Shown: in pieces, positions 29,901 through 43,600 of the stretch
How positions within the stretch are numbered: position 1 is the first letter of the stretch
Layout of the letters: every line of letters begins with the position of its first letter
Origin: Ectobius pallidus
Lineage: Eukaryota > Arthropoda > Insecta > Blattodea > Ectobiidae
NCBI GenBank assembly: GCA_964059195.1
Contig: CAXKWD010000005.1
Location: 145,663,686 to 145,727,685, forward strand
Length of the DNA: 64,000 bases
Reading direction: 5' to 3'
Translations under genes and position numbers: made by a program
The notes under the pieces: generated by a model
What the model was told of the DNA's origin: nothing
Seen by the model: the letters and a program-made list of their open reading frames with translations, nothing else
Databases searched by the model: none

Positions 29901-32900
29901 AAAAAGTTTGATCAATTTAAATTGCCACAATACTTTTGCAATGAATGAAATTGTGCTCTTTACTGTCATTGAAATCAATGAAAGCCCTGCGGATTTCATG
30001 AAGAAGCCACAATTTTATAGTATAAGAACATGTCCAAACTTATAAGTCCGCTATTTTCTGTTGATGTTATATAGATTTTGAAAAGTTTGATCAATTTAAA
30101 TTGCCACAATACTTTTGCAATGAATGAAATTGTGCTCTTTACTGTCATTGAAATCAATGAAAGCCCTGCTGCTTACGAAATTTCTGCTGCCACTATTTCA
30201 TTGCTGCTGCTTATATTTGGGCTTGTGCAAGCCTTCAGGTGCCAGCGTTTGTTTGGCACTTAATGCAGCCTGTGTTTGTTTGACGCTTCACCGGTTTGTT
30301 TCGCGAAGCCTGCTAGCTGTACTGCTAGCCTCATTTAGTTGTTCGAAGTTTCGCGTGGTTTGCACCACATTCTGAGACAGTTCTGGAGTGCTGTCCATGA
30401 AGTCTATATTTTCAGCTCTGTACTTGAATTGCAGTCTTTTTGGCTGGTTGGGGATTCCAGAAGGATTAACCTCGTAGTAGCGAAGTTTAACAGGGAATTC
30501 TGTAGCGAATACTACCAGGCGATCTTCTAGGGACAAGTCTTTCAGTTTGGCCAAGTTTATCTCGGACGAGGACAGTCGACGTACGTTTGCTTGTGGTAGC
30601 TTGATGCCAAGCGTTTCTTCTGCTTGAGAGCTGTACTCTCCAGTTGATTTTGGTGCCTCTTCGGGAGGCGGTGTCAGTTTTGCTGATGGAGGTCTGGGTT
30701 CCTCAAGTGGTGTCGGTGGTTTGTCAGGCATTCTCTGATGCAGATTGGGGGTCAAGTTGATGGACTGAGAGGGTCGATGCAAGTCGTCCCTTGCACTCTG
30801 GTCCGGCTTCGGTTCTTCTGACGGAGGAGATAGCAAGCGGAGGGGAGGCAGCAAGCGGAGGGTTTGTGCGGGAGGATCCCTTGCATCATAAGCGAATTCC
30901 CTGAACTCTCTGATCAACTTGCTGACGTAGAGGAAGGTTTCTGGGAAGTACGTTCTACTTCTGGCGATCCTCTCACTGATTAGTTTAGCGACTTGTTCTC
31001 GCAGTGTGGGTCTCTTCTCAAACAGTCTGAAGCTGTGTCTAGTCAATGCTACACTCTTCTCAGGGTGCGCTTCTACAGGAACTGGAAGGTTCGTTGTTGG
31101 TTTCATTAGTTTCTCATATCTGTTTCCTACTTCCTTTACTTCTGGTTTCTCTTCTTCCGGCTGATCGGCGGTTGCAGGATTGTTTTGCGCATGCGTACTA
31201 TGCGTGTTGAGTGTCGTATCCGTGAGGTCAAAGACGTTATTTGTGCCTTTCATGTCACTTTGCTTATTTTTCTGATACATTGCAAGCAATGTGTGTGACG
31301 CTTGTATTTGCTCCTTGTAGGCTGTTTTCTGTTCCTCCACTTTTTTCATCTGCTGTAACTGATGAAAACTTGGGCGACGAAGCACCTTAGAGTCGTCGTA
31401 TTTCATGAGGGTAGGCGGTGGATAACTTAGAGGCTGGGCGCCCATATTGGGTTGAGACTTGACGAATTGGAGTCTCGTGAGGATTCCGTCGAGTATGGGT
31501 TCTTGGGGACTGTACGCTCTGCTAACTTTATCACCATCCATTTTCACTGGGTCACTATGATGTGGATCGTACTTCTTCATGACGTCTTGGGACTCGAAAA
31601 CCTCAGTTGCAGTCTTTTGTTCCTCAGGCTTCTTGGATTCCTCAAGTGTCTCATTCGAATGCCTGGGTTCTGATTTGGATAAGCGTTTGGAGGGAGTGTA
31701 CACGATGCGAATTTTGTCACCATCAGTTTTCACTGAGTTATCATTATTTGGACTGTACTTTGCCATTGCATCTTGGGAGTTTGAAACCTGAATAAATCTC
31801 TTTTGTTCCCTTGGTTTTGTGGATTGGTCCAATGTCTCGTTGGAAGGCCAGGGTTCTGATTCGGATAAGCTTTTGGATAGACTGTACATGCCACGAATTT
31901 TGTCACCATCCCTTTTCACTGGATTATCGTGATTTGGACTGTACTTTGGCATTGCATCTTGGGAGTTTAAAACCTGAATTGCTCTCTTTTGTTCCCCTGA
32001 TTTCGTGGATTGCTCCAGTGTCTCATATGAATGCCTGGACTCTGATCTGGATAAGCGTTTGGGGATTCTGTATACGATGCGAATTTTCTCACCATCCCTT
32101 TTCACAAGATTATTATGATATGGATTGTACTTTTCTGCGGCGTCTTGGGACTTGAAAACCTCAATTTCACTCTTTTGTTCCCCAGGTTTCGTGGATTGGT
32201 TCAATGTCTCGTAGGAAGGCCAAGGTTCTGATTCGGATAAGCTTTTGGATAGACTGTACATGCCACGAATTTTGTCATCATCCCTTTTCACAAGATTATT
32301 GTGATATGGATTGTACTTCCCTGCGGCGTCTTGGGACTTAAAAACCTCAATTTCACTCTTTTGTTCTCTTGGATTTGTGGATTGGTCCAGTGTCTCGTAG
32401 GAAGGCCAGGGTTCTGTTCTGGATGAGCGTTTGGAGAGACGAATTTTGTTATCATCCCTTTTCACTAGATTATTGTGGTATGGATTGTACTTTTCTGCGG
32501 CGTCTTGGGACTTGAAAACCTCAATTTCAATCTTTTGTTCCCCAGGTTTCGTGGATTGGTTCAATGTCTCGTAGGAAGGCCAAGGTTCTGATTCGGATAA
32601 GCTTTTGGATAGACTGTACATGCCACGAATTTTGTCATCATCCCTTTTCACAAGATTATTGTGATATGGATTGTACTTCCCTGCGGCGTCTTGGGACTTG
32701 AAAACCTCAATTTCACTCTTTTGTTCTCTTGGATTTGTGGATTGGTACAGTGTCTCGTAGGAAGGCCAGGGTTCTGTTCTGGATGAGTGTTTGGAGAGAC
32801 GAATTTTGTTATCATCCCTTTTCACTAGATTATTGTGGTATGGATTGTACTTTTCTGCGGCGTCTTGGGACTTGAAAACCTCAATTTCACTCTTTTGTTC

Positions 32901-35900
32901 CCCAGGTTTCGTGGATTGGTTCAATGTCTCGTAGGAAGGCCAAGGTTCTGATTCGGATAAGCTTTTGGATAGACTGTACATGCCACGAATTTTGTCATCA
33001 TCCCTTTTCACAAGATTATTGTGATATGGATTGTACTTCCCTGCGGCGTCTTGGGACTTGAAAACCTCAATTTCACTCTTTTGTTCTCTTGGATTTGTGG
33101 ATTGGTACAGTGTCTCGTAGGAAGGCCAGGGTTCTGTTCTGGATGAGTGTTTGGAGAGACGAATTTTGTTATCATCCCTTTTCACTAGATTATTGTGGTA
33201 TGGATTGTACTTTTCTGCGGCGTCTTGGGACTTGAAAACCTCAATTTCACTCTTTTGTTCCCCAGGTTTCGTGGATTGGTTCAATGTCTCGTAGGAAGGC
33301 CAAGGTTCTGATTCGGATAAGCTTTTGGATAGACTGTACATGCCACGAATTTTGTCATCATCCCTTTTCACAAGATTATTGTGATATGGATTGTACTTTG
33401 CCATGACGACTTGGGATTTTAAAGCCTCAAATGCTCTCTTTTGTTCCTTCAGCTTTTTGGATTGCGCCATTGTCTCGTAGGAAGGCCAGAGTTCAGATGT
33501 GGATGAGTGTTTGGAGAAACTGAATACCTCTGGTTTGTATGCGTGATTCTTTTTAATTTCTGGGTAAATCGTAGACGGAATTGCTAGGAAGTCTAGGGTT
33601 GATTCTAAAGTCTTCACTTGAACTGGAGGCGGGAATTTGGGTTCATTTCTGCTAGCTATTTGTTTGTTTCCTCTAATCAAAGTTTTACCAAGACCCTGTG
33701 GTTTAATCTCTACGTTCTCCTTCACTGTGGCTGCTGAGTCTTGTGGCTCCCCCGCGTAGGTAGCAGTCGCTTCAGGTGGGGATCTGAATCTCTCAACAGC
33801 TCCTGTCGGCATCTTGTAAGCCATGTACACCTTTGGGATGAATTAAAAAGATAAAGGACCCTTCATTATATAGAGTGCTAACTAAAAACCACCGCCGTCT
33901 CGAGAATTACACTGCCTGTCCATGCTTAATTTTAACATGGAGTTCAGAGTATTGTTAAATTGCCTAATTTCTCCAGTAGAGGCGACACAGTTCACACCCA
34001 GATAGCATGAAATTCCAGCATATTTCACTTTCCGAGTTTATACTTCAGAGGGCAACACAGCATACTGTAATGTAAAGGGTATTGCAGCTGGGTGTGAATG
34101 GTACTGCCATCTGTAATGTGCATACGAAAAATGTGCATACGCACAAATGTGCATACGCAAAATTAGCCGTATAGGACAGGCAGTGTATACACGAGTAATA
34201 CAGTCTAAAAGGCAGTGCTAAAAATATACGACGGTGGATCGAAAAGTAACTCAATTTTTTTTACAAAATTTAATAGGTACAATTACAAACAAATGCACAC
34301 ATGAAGGGACATCTTTTGTCTATTTTTCTATATAGTCTCCACGTTTCTCAACACATTTCTCCTATCGTGATACCAGTTTCAAAATACCCTGTTCATAGGA
34401 GTCCGTTCGGTTGCCGTATACCTATCTGCGGACTGCTGTTTTCACTTCTGCATCTGACGCAAAGCGTTGGTCCCATGAAGAAATTTCTGGCCGGTAAACG
34501 CTTTGCGTCAGACGCAGAAGTGAAAACAGCATTCCGCAGATGGCTATACGCCAACCGAACGAACTTCTATGAACATGATATTTTTAAACTGGTATCACGA
34601 TGGGAGAAATGTGTTGAGAAACTTGGCGACTATATAGAAAAGTAGACAAAAGATGTCCCTTCACGTGTGGCTTTATTTGTAATTGTAACTACAGTATTAA
34701 ACTTTTTGTAAAAGAAATTATTATGCTTTACTTTTCGATCCACCCTCGTATATTATATAGCATACTAAAGTATTTTTCATATGGGAAGCCTTTTCCTTCA
34801 CCGCCAATCACGTGCACAGGCTAAAAGGCTGCCGCTGTCAGTGAGAGTCTTCCCTCCGTCTCGCCGTCTCTGATTGGACCGCGTATATATGCAGTTGAAG
34901 GACATAGGGCTTGTCATCTGCAAAGCACTGTAACTATAAATTATGAAACTATAGAGACTTAAAGCAATAATTGCTAATGCAAGTATTTTTTTAATAGTTC
35001 ATCCATGGCTGAGCAGTTATACTGCTCGCCTTCCACTGCTGGGACCCGGGATCAAATATCTGTGGATGCAAGTTGAATTTGGGATGTACAAAATGGGATC
35101 AGGGCAGCCGGGTGCCCCGGTTTCCCGTGACGTATACCTTATAGTCCCGCCGTTGGCACCACAATATCAACTAGACCTGGATAATGTTTTTAAATCTCGT
35201 GGGCGGCCTATTTGACATGTTTTTTTTTGTTTCCCCAGTCGTAAAGGCAAATGCCGAATTGGATATTTACATATCATGAATCATCCTCACCATTTCATCC
35301 TGTATCATATCCATTTAAATTAATATCAGTTAAATTTACTCCATAAAAATACTCCAGTAATAGAAACAATTGATAATCAATTGTTCCATGGCCTGCCCTA
35401 CTGTATAGACACATATCCCGAACCCCTGGCATGGCCTCGCAGCTAAAAGGAGTATAAATTATTTATTTTGCCCGGCAGAGTTAAGGCCATAAGACCTTCT
35501 CTTCCACTCAAGCAGGTTAAAAATACAATATAGTTTTACATTAATAACAAAGTAATGGATAAGATACTAATGACTAATACTAAAACTAAGGTTAAGGCTA
35601 ATCATAATAATTAATTAAGTAAAAACCATATGTTTCATAAAAAGCGTAAGTTTCATCGAAGAAAAAATAATATTACAAGCAAAACAAGGAAAATGTCAAA
35701 TTAAGTTATAATGGAACTTTTAAGTTTGTGAAATAAAGTTATAGGCCTGGGTAGTTATTTAAGTTATAAGAAGATGAAGTAATGCTATGTACAATGAGAG
35801 ATGGAGTGACTACAAAGAGCTAGTTCTGTTCACTGGACAATATTTGTTTAATAAGCCCAGTTTTGAAAGAATGTACTCTCCGACTACCCCTGATATCTTG

Positions 35901-37628
35901 TGAGAAGGAATTCCAAGAACGGGCTGTGGCTATAGTGAATGAGTGAGAGTACAGCTGAAATAAAAAAGTGTTTTTAATAGTGCCCAAAATGGCCATTAAG
36001 ACACTCGTATGAAAATCTTGGAAAACGAGCATAGCCACATACTCCTGTTTTGATAAATGTCTTTATGGGCTTGTGTACTATTATTAGACCTGGGATTTTA
36101 AGGCAAATGCCTATTTTGTTCCTTATGAAATAGCATGAAGTTCTGTAAATTTGTTGACATTTCATGATATATCACTTACATTTATAGAGTTTTATAGTGT
36201 CCTAAAATGCCTATTTGAACCTTTAAGCCTATTTTTGCTCTTTTAGTGCCTAAAATGCCTATTTTGTAAATTTAAAATAAAATCCAACTTCTGTAACTTT
36301 TACAATCATTTAATGGGCATCCCTGAATAAAGAGCAGAACAGCAGAGGGTGGGTTTTTCACAGAAACTTGATTTTCCCAAACACTTGTCGCAAAAGGAAT
36401 GCTGACTGACGGGGAGGATTCGCTCAAAACAACAAATAGCAGGTATATATATACAGTAAGAAGGGACATACCGTGTGAATTTTTCATATAATACAAAACT
36501 GTTTTTGATAAAAGTATTTTTAATACTGTCTTTTTTTTTCAATAATCAGCATGCTCCATTGCTTGCATCGCAATACTACAATTATTTCTGTTCAGAATAG
36601 GTATATCACGCTTTTTACAGTAAAAAATATCACGTTACAGTTTAAGAGCATATTGTAGTATTTTAAAGTCTATTTTCTGTCTATTTACTCATTTTTAAAG
36701 CTTATTTTAAGTGCCTATTTTCTCTTTTAAAAGTCTATTTAAGTTACTTGTGTTAAAAGCCTAAAACTAATTTTTTAGAGCCTAAAATCCCAGGTCTAAC
36801 TATTATGGTATAAGGCGGATTCCATGTTATACTATTTAATTACCTTAGGGATGGACTCAGGCATATATTCGGGAATCTTGCCGGACTTTTGAAACCTGAG
36901 GGCATGGGCAGGAAGTGGCTCGTTGGGAATATGGGACAGCTGCCTCTTTTCTGATACAGGACTCTTCTGCCGGGGTATGTCCATCACAGACCTGGTGTGT
37001 GTTGGCCGTAGCTTCACGATTCTAAGACTGGCCGGTGAGGCGGACTTGGACTTGGTGAGGTGTCCTTTCTGTCTTCGGCACTAAGGTGAGGTGGGGTGGT
37101 TCAGGTGATGCCGATGCTGAATCTTTACTGTGGTCGGAGTCGCTCGGTTTGAAAATATAAATTGACCTAATTTTCTTTCTAAATTTAGATATCCAGGAGT
37201 GCTTGGTATTTTTTGTAAAACCACTAGACGTGGATTCGAAGTGGGCCGATCCATTATTTTGTTTGGTAAATACTTGACTGAAAATTTTGAAGGATTCTCG
37301 AAAGGCCGCCATGTTAGATGTTGCGCGGCAACGACGATAATCAACCATTTTCGCGCATAAGACAATGACAACCGAATCGCCGAAGACTGGCGAACTGATA
37401 TTTTTGTTTTTTTCATTTATAATTTCCACCTATGCTCAGTGTTTAAGAAGAGTAGACACTTAACCTACTTTATTCTCGGAAGCTGAACTTACGCGCGTGA
37501 AAGAAAATTTCCTAAAAAGGTGCCAGTATTGTGGGGATGCAAGAGGAGAACATTTCTAACATCTCTTGTGATGAGGTACGTGGTTATTAAGTGCCAGTAT
37601 GGTATGAAATTTTCAACCTACACCGAAG

Positions 37629-37687
<59 letters not shown>

Positions 37688-40600
37688 GTGCCAGTATGGT
37701 ACTTTATAAGATTGTGTGGGGGACGAAAAAATGTCTGTCTGTCTGTCCGTCCGTCTGTCCGTGCGTCTGTACGCACCATAACTCAAGTACGCTTTTTCGG
37801 ATTTTTGGTATCAACATTCATAATGTCGATGGGAAGAACCCTATTGATATTGAACCAAATCGGTTCACCGGTACCGGAGTAATGCCCAATTTAGTGCCTA
37901 TTTTAATAGATTATGGCGCCTTTCTCATAGAAAGGCGCCATCACTCAAATACGCTGTAACGGATTTTCATGAAACTTGGTATACCCATTTATGACGTCCA
38001 TGAGAAGTGCCCTATTGAATTTGAACCTAATCTGTTGACCGGTACCGGAGTAAAACCCAATTTAGTGTATATTTTAAAGACGCGGTAACTCAAATACGCT
38101 TTACCGGATTTTTATGAAACTTGGTATACACATTTACAATATCCATGGGAAGACGTCTATTCATAATGGATAAAATCAGTTGATCTGTTTCGGAGTAATG
38201 CTCAATTTAGTGCCTATTTTATGGCAATATACGTATTCGAAAGAATTTATAAAAAAAATGAAAATCAGTTATCTTGACAACATAGCCTATTGTTTTATTG
38301 TGATCTTATAAGGCCTTGGAAATTAAAATACAGATAGCTATGGCAAAATACACTATTGTTTTACATGCGCTTATCCAACTAGACCGTTAAAATGACCCAG
38401 GTGGCCGAGATGGTAGACCTTTCTTCTTCCGTAACGCCTGCTTAATGAATAAATCTGGAGCTTAACTTGGAAATCAATTTAAAAAAAAAACATATTCTGC
38501 ATATCATAATTGCAGTCATAACTGATTAAACAAAAACATACTGGCACTTTTTTACATCAGTTTACTTGATTTTATTAAGTGCCAGTATGGTACTTTATGA
38601 GATTGTGTGGGGGACGAAAAATGTCTGTCCGTCTGTCCGTCCGTCCGTCCGTCCGTGTGTCTGTACGCGCTCTAACTCAAATACGCTTTATCGAATTTTG
38701 ATGAACGCGTTTATAATGTCAATGGGAAGAACCCTATTGAAATTGGACCAAATCGGTTCACCGGTACCGGTACCGGAGTAAAAACCAATTTAGTGTATAT
38801 TTTAAAGGTGCCATAACTCGCAAATGCTTTATCGGATTTTCATAAAACTTGGAATACCTATTTATAATGTCCATGGGAAGATGTCTGTTGATATTGGACC
38901 AAATCGGTTGGCCGGTACCGGAATAATACCCAATTTAGTGCCTTTTTATGGTATCACATAAGAAAAGGCGCGGTAACTCAAATATGCTTTATCGGATTTT
39001 CATGAAACTTCGTATACTCATTTATAACGATAATAGCAATAAGCCTATTGAATTTGGACCTAATCGGTTGAGCAGTACCGAAATAAAGAGTAATTAACAG
39101 TCACATTTAGAATAATATTTTGTTCAATTCGAAGCATTTTGATTGACTCGCGGCCAACTAATCAGCGCGCTCGTATAAAGCCTCTTTCAGTTGCCATGGA
39201 CAGTTGACATCTACATGAAAAACAAATGTTCCCATATGTTCGATTATAGATGAAATGCTGTTGTATAATGACTAATTATTTTGCTAAAATTGATTACAAT
39301 TGAATTAAAGCATTGAATTTTACTTCAGCCTATGTCAGATTAATAATTCCTGACCTCTTAATAAATAAAAACATTAAACTCTGAGAATATGCATACGTTG
39401 GTATTACGTTTGCTTCAGCTAGAGACATATCAGCACTTATCACACGGATATCTAGAATTTTATTTTACCTATGAATGAAATAATACAATAATGTAACATA
39501 AGGAAACTAGCAGGCTTGAAACATAGCCTAATTACGAAATACGGTGATTTTTCTTTTCTGTGAGCTACGACGAGGTAGTATTCTCTGGTATTGGACACTG
39601 AACATTCGCAGTGTGGTTTGGTCTTGGAGTAACATGCTTGTCTAGTATTCAAGAGATATCACGTTCGAATCCACCCTAAAGCAAAAATTTGTTTATTTTT
39701 TATTATCAATTGTGTTAAATTGAGCCTATTCCATTCTTGTGTTCTATTTTGTCAATGTGCTTAAATAAGTATTACATTTTTCTTTAAAAAAACTGGAAAT
39801 TCATTGTCTTTCATTGACCTACAACATAATCCTAAAGAATGAAAACATAAGCCTATAAATGTTATTTCACGAACAGAAACTAGCTTTAAAGTTATTGCGT
39901 TGCGTTAAAATTGCATAAGCCTATACTCAGAACAAAACTGCATACCGCTAGGTGGAACTATCCTCTTCTTATTGGCTTACTGTACTATTTCATTGTCAAT
40001 GCATTTTGTAAAATGTTTACATATTTTAAGAATTAGTATATCAGTGTATACCAATATGAATTAAGGTTAAGAATCAAACTTTAGACCTTTGTTCTTCCGT
40101 AAGCCCTGCTTAATGAATCGATCTGGAGTTTAATTCGGAGATCTATTAAAAAAAAATATATATTTTCTGTATATCATAACTGCAATTATAACTGATTAAA
40201 AAAGCATACTGGCACTTTCTTATATCAGTTTACCTGATTTTATTTTTACTTAACTCATTTCTAGTATCTGAATGTTGTACCTTTTCATTCCTCTTAGTAA
40301 TTTTACCTCCTTCCCCTTTGTCTTTTGTCAACCTGGGTGGCGCAGTTACTATCGCGCTTTTTTTCTGTGCTCAAGGTTGCGGGTTCGGTTCTGGTTCAGG
40401 TCGATGGCATTTATGTGTGCATAAATGTGACAGGCCCATGTCAATAGATTTACTGGCATGTAAAAGAACTCCTGCGGGACAAAATTCCGGCACACCGGCG
40501 ACGTCACAGGCCTAAGTTGCAGTGCATCCCCGTCATTAAATAACCATATACCAACCAACCCTTGGTCTTAATATTCCATGTGCCTAATCGTATTTCCATA

Positions 40601-43600
40601 ATCATTATTTAATTTTAATCTCCAAACTGCTTTTCCTGTTCCGAGATATTTTATGTCTTTCACATGGGACTAGCCCAACAGCCCAGATCCGGTGGATACC
40701 CCTACGACTTCCGGAAGGCCTTTTAGATGGTCATGTTTGTCTGAATAGATTGCTCATGGCGAATTAAGGGGTAGAGCTTATTCTTCAAACTGTAGATCGA
40801 CATCAGCTTTACTTTGAAAACGCCGTGGCTGCATGTAGGCCTAGATCTATAGTGAACAAATCCTTCTAATTAGTTATCAGATAATCGTTGACAAATAGGT
40901 ATATCTTCCATAAATGTCTGATGTCAAATTCCGCCGTGAAGCCGTCTGACTATCAACGGCTAAGTCAGTTTTTCCATTCATCAAAATATATGTCAGTTCG
41001 AAAAGTTTATTATTTATAGCTGAGGTCCAATACAGTCGATCGCGAGAATCAAGAAGAGATAGTGTATACGTAATTTTACCCAGACCTAGTGGTTCAGAAA
41101 GAGACCAATTTATCAGAATAATTTAACACACATAACCAAAACGGTACCGAATAATTGAGTGCACGCCATAAATCTGCAGGTTACGAATAGTTAGTTCATT
41201 TTACACCCGATGTAGTTAAATAACTGAATTATACATGAACATTGTGGTTTCGCGTTTAATCAAAGAAATTGAAATTAATACATTATTTAGTTAACACTGA
41301 GTAATTCACTGAATAATGGAAGGACGTTGAATGATGAATAACAATCAATCCCACATGAGGTCGACTGATTTGTATAGAGGGTAAAATCCTCCTCCCTCAC
41401 TACTACCACCCCATAAGAGTCAAACAGACGAATAAAAGTCGATGGGTTGAAAAGCTAAAGATCTCTGGGATTGGGGATGATACTTCATTCCTGTCACGTG
41501 TCCAGGAAAGGGTAACTTGGTAATACGAGTGAAATCATCCGTGATACTTTGGCCATTCACTTGTACGCATGGAGACTTCTGGATGTAGATTCTTTGTAAG
41601 TTTCTTACATATTATATGGTTAATTCAGTATTTATTTTGAACTTTCTCATGTATAAAATTAATGAATCCTTGTATGTTTCTGACATAAAATGGTTAATTG
41701 AATATTTATTTTGAACTTTCTCATATATAAATTTAAAGATCTTTAAGATTACTTGATTTCATATAATTTGTAAATTCAGTAGAGTCTCAGTCTTTCGAGT
41801 CTCGATAGTTTGATATTCCCATAAATCTGAGCTTAATTTTTTAAATTAACAGTTAATTAAACAAATTATTCTTCAGTTTTCAGTGCGCCTTATACGAGAA
41901 TGTGACAGGGATAGAAAAAAGATACCTCGTATCTCTGAAATTTGTCTTTTCATGTGAAATATTCAGATAAACAGCTCTATGTTTCTGGTAAAAACCTCTT
42001 ATGATGATCGGTTTTGGCGCCATGTTCGATTCTAGTGTGACAACAGAGTACTTTCCTTCTAAGGGGGAATTTTTTTTAGGTCTTTTCCACTTTTTAAATT
42101 TACATTAAGTAAAATATCACCAGGATAAACATTTAAGTCCTTCAAAAGAAACGTCATGCATGTATACAAACTCGATGTAGGATGATTTCAAGAAAATTGG
42201 AAAGATGCTTATACAAAAAAGATGAAAGCTTCTATAGCAAATAGAGAAAATAGTTTCAATATAAGGAAGCTCTATTTACTTTCTACTCAGTTTTATAAAT
42301 AATTCCTCTACATTCACTTCGTTTCTAGAAATTCAAGGGAGTGGTCTCTTTTTCATGTAATGCTTTTTGTATCCATTAATACTGTATTCCTCTCCCTCTG
42401 GAGTTATTTTCAAGGAAATTAAGTTCAGTGGAGGTTTTATCTTGACATACTTGTATACTGCGGATTTCTTAGATAGCAAAGCAAGATAAATAACCTCTAG
42501 TTCAGCATAAAGCTGAAGCCCGTTCCTTAGCACTTAAGACTGCCAATCAATCTCGAGATTGATCTGTTTCGCGAGTAAAGCATGCATACGATCGCTAATT
42601 ATAAGTCAGTGTCTGCATGTAACAAAGATAAAGTGTTTTAGCTCCCGAAAAAGATTATTTTTAATTATTATTTTTACAATCATGTAAGTTATGTGAAAAA
42701 CAGGAAGAAGTTTTTGTCTAAATTAGATATTGTGTAATGACACTTACTTGTTGCTATATATTTTTATTTACTCAATTTAATACTTTTCATGTAATTTTAT
42801 TTACAAAAACAGTACCCATAAAAGTATTTAAAATTATACTATCTCAGAAACGAACACACAAAATCTATTCCCAATACTTTAAGAATTTCTTTTTTGATAT
42901 TTTCAATCAAGGCTGCTCAGATATTCTGAAAAATTTATACCGATAAAGGATAATTAATTTTCTTTCCTCAATTCTCAACACGAGTGTCTCTTCTCAAAGC
43001 TATTACTAGTAATAACAGTATACTGCTTTCACATTTTATACATAAAAACTATCAACATTTTAAAATTTCTAATGCGTTCAAATATTATGTTTACCAAATA
43101 TATCTTCCAATCCTTAAACAGGTTAAAAAAACATATCGAATTATTTATTATCAATTAAATAGAATTACAAGAGCATCTATACCTAAGACAACGAAAAATA
43201 ATTAGTTTTAAGTTAATTGTTCAAGTGGTTGTACATAATTTATTAATTGCACCGTATAATGCTTGTAAATATATTAAGGCAAACCCCGTTTAATTCGGTA
43301 TCCGGACAGGGTCCGGTCCCATCCAGTCCGAATTAGCGGGTTTCTATTGTAATACCAGACTGTGGAATCAACCAGCAATACGAATTCGCGATGCACGCTT
43401 CTGGCCCCCAAGTGCTGAAAATTATAGCCTAGTCCGGTAATTACCTTGCTTGAAACCTCTCTTGTATGTAATATCTGGAGGATCTTGAAGCCATTCAAAT
43501 TTCTGGGATTATTGTTGGCCCATACATTGCGTTTTAAGGAAAATTGCATATCTTTGTAATAGGGATATTGTAGGGAAAATAGTACCGGTAGCGACATATG

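Noticed and set aside
31452..32155. Several + strand ORFs opposite the repeat exon
   Set aside because: They repeat with the same 360-bp period and are reverse-frame shadows of the coding repeats.
40326..40556. A functional tRNA gene at the SINE A and B boxes
   Set aside because: The spacing and body fit a SINE; no proper acceptor stem closes the fold.
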